Shown here one piece after another: positions 59,665 through 64,000 of a DNA stretch of 64,000 bases. The first letter of the stretch is position 1; each line of letters opens with the position of its first letter. A program made the position numbers and the translations under genes. The stretch comes from Nyssa sinensis. Taxonomy: Eukaryota > Streptophyta > Magnoliopsida > Cornales > Nyssaceae. The stretch is from contig CM018038.1 of assembly GCA_008638375.1 (NCBI GenBank), positions 16,938,985 through 17,002,984 of the forward strand, written 5' to 3'. A model generated the notes under the pieces. That model worked only from the letters and a program-made list of their open reading frames with translations. It was not told the origin of the DNA and searched no databases.

Positions 59665-59823
59665 AAAAAAAAGGCTAGCCAAATGCATGAGGCTCCTGCC
59701 ATTGTAGGGTCTGAGAGGTGTTAGATGTACGCGACCTTACTCCCTTGAGTGGAGATATTTTTTTTGTGATTCGAACCTGCGACTTCCAAGTCATAATGGA
59801 TCAACCCTACTGTTGCACCAAGG
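59665..59823 (-). mobile_element. Au-type SINE in RLK intron 2
   Basis: The minus strand begins CTTGGTGCAACAGTAGGGTT (A box), with GCAGGTTCGAATCAC (B box) about 40 bases on. It then carries the Au hallmarks GTAAGGTCGCGTACAT and GGAGCCTCATGCATT, ending in a T run. Flanks share TTAATAT (about 59655 and 59824). It abuts the LINE fragment, so the SINE marks or interrupts its 5' edge. Confidence 0.8.
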
Positions 59824-61305
59824 TTAATATTACATAGATGCTCTTGTAGTTCTACTTCTGCTTCCGTTCTTACTCTTACTATGCACTCTAGTAACTTCAA
59901 TGCAGATAATTAAAATGTTTTGGAAGATCTAAATAGCCTCATTTCCATGAAAGGACCATTACATGATTAGTGGGCCAAAAAAATTTCATTTTATGACCTG
60001 TTTCACCAGTGTCTAGTTCAAACCAACATCGTTGCCATCACACATCATTATTATGCTCATACATATTTTATCTAATGATATAGGCATGGGATATGGATAA
60101 TACTTTTATATCAAAGGTTAGGACTGTCTATAGTCAATCCCTCCCAGCATCCCGTTTAAGTGGGACCAACATTGGGTAATGGCCTTATGTTAGTGAATGG
60201 GGAAATATATTTTTGATTTTCCCTGTTTAAGGTAGGCCATTGCATTGGAAAATTTAGAAGCAGGAGGGTTACTTAAAATGCATATAGAGAAATATATGAA
60301 TTGTGCGGACAAAAATATGAGAGCTTGGTATGATGGGTTGGTGGGTCCACAGAAACTGAGCTTGCACTGGGGTTTTCAAGTGTAGAGGAAAAGAGGAATT
60401 CATCCCCTGAGAGACAAAGTTTCTATGCATAATCTTTGCAGAGTACCCAAAATGTGAGTCTCTCAGAAAGTCAAAGATGGCAGGATCATATATGCCAAGT
60501 AGAGGGCGGAGAACAGGCCTCAATGGGTTTGCTATAAGAGGAGTTGGTCAACTGTTAAGTGTCGAGAAAGTGAATAGGATGTGAATATCCAATTAATGTT
60601 TCACTTTAGAAACTGTGCACTTAGGAAATGTGACTTGTAGTATAGCAATCTGGCATTCGGAAAAAAAAGGTAACTCATTTTTTATTATTGGGAGGTGCAT
60701 TTAGTGTGCTCCTGAAGTGTGATTCCTGAAATGCTATAAATGCCACTTTGGAGCATGCCTCCCTCTTCTTTTACAAGCTTTCTATAATGTCTTGGATATT
60801 CTGTAAAAAGGAATTGTTCTTGTGCAGTTCAAAGGTAAATATAATGGAAGCAATACTAGATTTAGAGTCATTTGTTGTTTGCCTTCTCTGTTAGAAACTA
60901 TTGTAGATATGATTTGTTGCAGAATGGGGCTGGCTTATTTACCAATTAAAATGAACTAAATAATTAGAATTCACAACATCAGTTGCAGGCATTGATAGTA
61001 GAGGTACATAATTATATGGCACAACTTTTTTGTTTCCATGGAATTGAAGCTTGAAGCCATATCAGACATAATTATGATATTCTTAAATCAACAATCATAA
61101 CCAATATACTTGTTACATATGGCCGTTGCTTTTATGAAGAATACTATTGTATTGCATATTTAATAATTCAAATGATATTGACCTTGTTTCTTTTTGGGGG
61201 GGAGGTGGGGGAAGATTTTTTTTAAATTTTATGATGCTACTTTGTGTTGCCTATTTATGTCACATATTTGATGTTGTAACAAAGTCTTCTCCTGATTATT
61301 TGCAG
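59824..61305. other. Rest of RLK intron 2
   Basis: No coding or repeat structure recognised. The GT-AG border to exon 3 (TTTGCAG at 61305) is intact. Confidence 0.45.
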
Positions 61306-61328
61306 GACATCAGAACAAGGCACTTCTG

Positions 61329-62832
61329 GTACGTCCAATGTGGTTATGGCAAATTTCAAATCAGTTTTTATTTCTTGTCTGCCTATATATTGCTCTTTTG
61401 AGTTGTAGCAGGGAAATGCTGCTCTCAAGTTCCACTTATTGGACCTTATATAGTCTCTTATTATGAATATGGCCATTTAGCCATTAATATCACTTTACAT
61501 CAAACTTGAATAGCATGTAGCCCAAAAATTAATATTAGTGGATATTATTTCTTTCCAGAGACCCACTCCCCTATTGTTATAAAACCTGGATCTGTGAGGT
61601 GGTTACTGGATTGGGTAAGGACTCTACAATGTGTCCTGTTTTATATATCTCATATTATCACCTCTTTGATGAGTCTAACTATTAAGCCATTATTTGGTGA
61701 AAGTATGATGTATCTTTGAAGGAGCTGGGAGATCAGCAAGGAAGCGAAACTCTTCCCATGCACTTGACTGCTGGAAAGTTGCATTTTCTGTGATAAGGGA
61801 CTAGTTATTAAGTTGCTTGTAGGACAATATACGTTTGGCATCGAGTCTTTTTCACTGTTAGAGGAAGAAAAAAAACACCTTTTAAAACATTCCAGAAAAA
61901 GCAATGTATTTTGCATGGGAAGACCAATGAAGTTGGATCCTATGGAGAATGTTTTATTGCACAAGCTTTGTTTTCAGATGACAACTGATATGGTTAGTTG
62001 GGGTTGGATGTGGTGGAGAAATATAATAAGGATCATCTTTGATTTTTTTTTCCTTGTTGTTTTTGTTCTCTGAAGGCCAAAGTGATAATTCAAATTATTT
62101 TTTTTTATAACTATAATAATTCTAATCCCCTCTCAATTTCTTAGACTCCTAATTTTTGTCTAAATTTTGTTGCTAAAGTGTTTTTGCAAAGGGATCAAAG
62201 AATCTAAGACAGAAAATAGTACTTACTGTTCCCTGTGGGCAAGGGGCTGCTTTTGAGACTGTTGGAAGACTCAAAGTATGAACTTGAATCAGATGTAGCT
62301 ATACCTAAATCATATGTCCTGCTTGTTTCCATATGTCAGTCATACATGTGGCACACGAATGGAGACATTAATTGATATCAGTCCATTCATTTTTCTACAA
62401 TGCATCCCCATTCGCGTGCCACATGTATGACCGACTTTTTTTTAAACATCATAAAATGTCAGTCGTACACATGTCACACAAATGGAGATGCATCGTAGAA
62501 AAGTGAATAGAGTGATATCAATTACAAGCTTGAAGAGTGGCATAGTAGTAAAAACTATTGGGAGCTTTCTGCTTTCCACAGTAGATAAAATTTTGGGAGT
62601 TTGGTTGTCTATGCTTGTGCTATTTGTGTTACTCAGGTTTTCTGCTTTTGCCTATTTAATTTTTATGATCTTGATTACTCAAGATGGTTATGTTATCTGC
62701 TGCATTGATTCAGGACCTCAGCTGGGCAAAATAATTTTAGTGGAAAATGTTTAAAGTTACTAACATTGGATAAAAACTCCCTCCGACCTCACAGTTTTTT
62801 CTAAATTTTCTTCTTTCTCTGGAAATTGCCAG
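61329..62832. other. RLK intron 3
   Basis: Intron beginning GTACGTCC and ending TTGCCAG. It contains the foldback element at 62371-62522. The open frame at 62482-62754 runs through that repeat and is not a gene. Confidence 0.6.
62371..62522. repeat. Foldback/MITE-like inverted repeat, with a third partial copy upstream
   Basis: Arms are 62371-62435 and 62458-62522 (about 65 bp each, mostly complementary) around a 22-base T/A-rich loop. The outer ends read ATTGATATCA and TGATATCAAT. A third copy of part of the arm, GTCAGTCATACATGTGGCAC, lies at 62335-62362 in the orientation of the right arm. No clear TSD. Confidence 0.75.
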
Positions 62833-63435
62833 GTTCACCTACAGCTACATGTGCATATGATGTTTTCTGCTTTGGGAAGGTGTTGCTAGTGCTAGTCACA
62901 GGAAAGCTTGGCATCAGTGCATCTGGTGATGCCGCCGTGAAGGATTGGTTGGAAGAGATTTTGCCTTACATCAGTATATATGACAAAGAACTCGTAACGA
63001 ACATTGTGGACCCATCTCTTATCATAGATGAGGATTTATTAGAAGTATGGGCCATGGCTATTGTTGCCAGGTCTTGCCTTAATCCCAAGCCTTCAAGGAG
63101 GCCTCTTATGAGATATATCCTTAAAAGCTTTGGAAAATCCTTTGAAGGTAGTAAGGGAAGAACACACTACCTCCGAGAGGCTTAGAACTACTTCCTCAAG
63201 AGGATCTTGGAATACTGCTTTGTTCAGTAGCTGGCGTCATAGCACATCAGATGTAGCGGCACAGACTAACAAAGCTGAAGGAGTGAGTGGCTTTAAACAG
63301 TCAGGCACCACAGGTTCTCAGGGAAGTGGTCAACATGGTGGTGGCGATCATTCATCCCCAACCAGATGGCAGTCAAAGGAGATATTCGCAGAACCATCCA
63401 AAGGGCAAGACATAGAGAGACAGGATGAGGACTAG

Positions 63436-64000
63436 AAGAGAAGTTGATCGTTCTCGATTCTTTGTCAATAACACAGCAGGCTCCCCATTCGAGTGCCTTG
63501 CTCCATTTTTTTTCTTTTACTAGGGGTAATTTGAAAGGTGCATAGCCCCACCAAAGGAAAATTAATATTGTAGTTCGAGGGGGAGATGTTTGTTTCCCAG
63601 GACAGGGACATCAAATTGCTTATGGATTTTGAGATAGATTTTGTGGAGACGGGGGGGGAAATTGGAGGTGCCTTAGGTGCTTCATGTTCTTATTTGTTCT
63701 GAGGGCTTTTTTATAGTTAGAAAAAGTTTAAATTTTTATCTGATCTTTGTTAGGTGGTCCTCTTGTGGAATGTAAATTATAATGGTTTCCCCTTTCATCC
63801 AATTCAGGGTAAAAAACACAATAAAGATATTTACATGACCCAGCCGTTCATTTGTATACATGACCCAGAAGCTCACTTTACCTTAAATGTTTTGAGAATG
63901 TTAAGAAACTCACGTAAATTCTACATGCTCATATTTAAATATTTTACAAGACCCACAGTAAATCTTATATGAATAAAAATTTCACCTTTCATGATTTTGA
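63436..64000. other. 3' flank of the RLK pseudogene
   Basis: Probable former 3' UTR (to about 63720), then AT-richer spacer. The frame at 63754-63972 has no recognisable domain. Confidence 0.45.

Larger units (their letters stand above)
52230..63435 (+). pseudogene. LRR receptor-like (pseudo)kinase of the At2g16250 type, disrupted
   Basis: Exons are at 52230-54031, 57570-57698, 61306-61328 and 62833-63435, with intact GT-AG junctions. The order is signal peptide (MVDRRIIIALVILFLLFES), N-terminal cap (WPIKGDPCLLWMGVQC), LRRs, transmembrane helix (ALIILAGVLGG...VILVVCIRKR) and kinase-like domain. Breaks: a one-base loss at about 52586 (TTGGCGAG); loss of an LRR-sized segment with frameshift at about 53280; loss of the Gly-rich loop region with frameshift at about 53700; a frameshift at about 63115 before the C-terminal tail. 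Kinase motifs were already atypical for this family as I know it: VVIK is present, but HRDVQASS lacks the catalytic Asn and LGSLSE stands where DFG is expected. Introns 1-3 are swollen by insertions. A functional product is unlikely. Confidence 0.85.

Noticed and set aside
59740..59823. Possible tRNA gene on the minus strand
   Set aside because: A and B boxes are present, but the downstream part follows the Au SINE body and no tRNA cloverleaf with an acceptor stem can be formed.

Overview
The window reads as nuclear DNA from a core-eudicot plant. It has GT-AG introns in four-exon genes, a growth-regulating factor with a miR396 site, Tat-lineage Ty3/gypsy retrotransposons, an Au-type SINE, a LINE remnant, and very AT-rich intergenic DNA full of (TA)n tracts and DNA-transposon remnants. 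I cannot name the species. Only two intact host genes are visible: a two-RRM RNA-binding protein (minus, 3909-5503) and a GRF1/2-like growth-regulating factor (plus, 42674-46058). A third host gene, an LRR receptor-like kinase of the At2g16250 type (plus, 52230-63435), keeps its exon order but is broken by frameshifts and deletions.

Layout. 1-3.9 kb: AT-rich spacer and probable 3' UTR. 3.9-5.5 kb: RRM gene with telo-box-like repeats in its leader. 5.8-7.9 kb: a Mutator-like element with long TIRs and a perfect 9-bp TSD. 8.4-19.7 kb: full-length Tat element A (TSD TTAGC). 20.0-22.6 kb: a hAT-like repeat carrying a solo LTR. 23.4-24.1 kb: a Tourist/PIF-type MITE (TSD TTA). 25.5-26.1 and 29.0-29.4 kb: two more solo LTRs. 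31.2-41.0 kb: full-length Tat element B (TSD GGTAT). 42.7-46.1 kb: GRF gene with a SINE in intron 3. 46.6-48.0 kb: a second copy of the hAT-like repeat, interrupted by an LTR-derived palindrome. 50.9-51.4 kb: a small hAT-like element. 52.2-63.4 kb: LRR-RLK pseudogene whose introns hold an LTR-like insertion, a duplicated exon piece, a LINE tail, an Au SINE and a foldback element.

The most interesting biology is in Tat elements A and B. Both carry gag-protease-RT-RNaseH-second RNaseH-integrase on the minus strand. Between integrase and the 3' LTR both carry an oppositely oriented gene on the plus strand, with two introns in conserved position and a C-terminal coiled coil. Element A adds a second plus-strand unit behind what looks like a duplicated promoter. 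Both elements also share an identical 15-nt block around an in-frame UAG between protease and RT. That block matches the UAG-CAR-YYA leaky-stop context, a candidate recoding signal. Most other damage is element-specific and mainly C-to-T or G-to-A, as expected for methylated, silenced copies.
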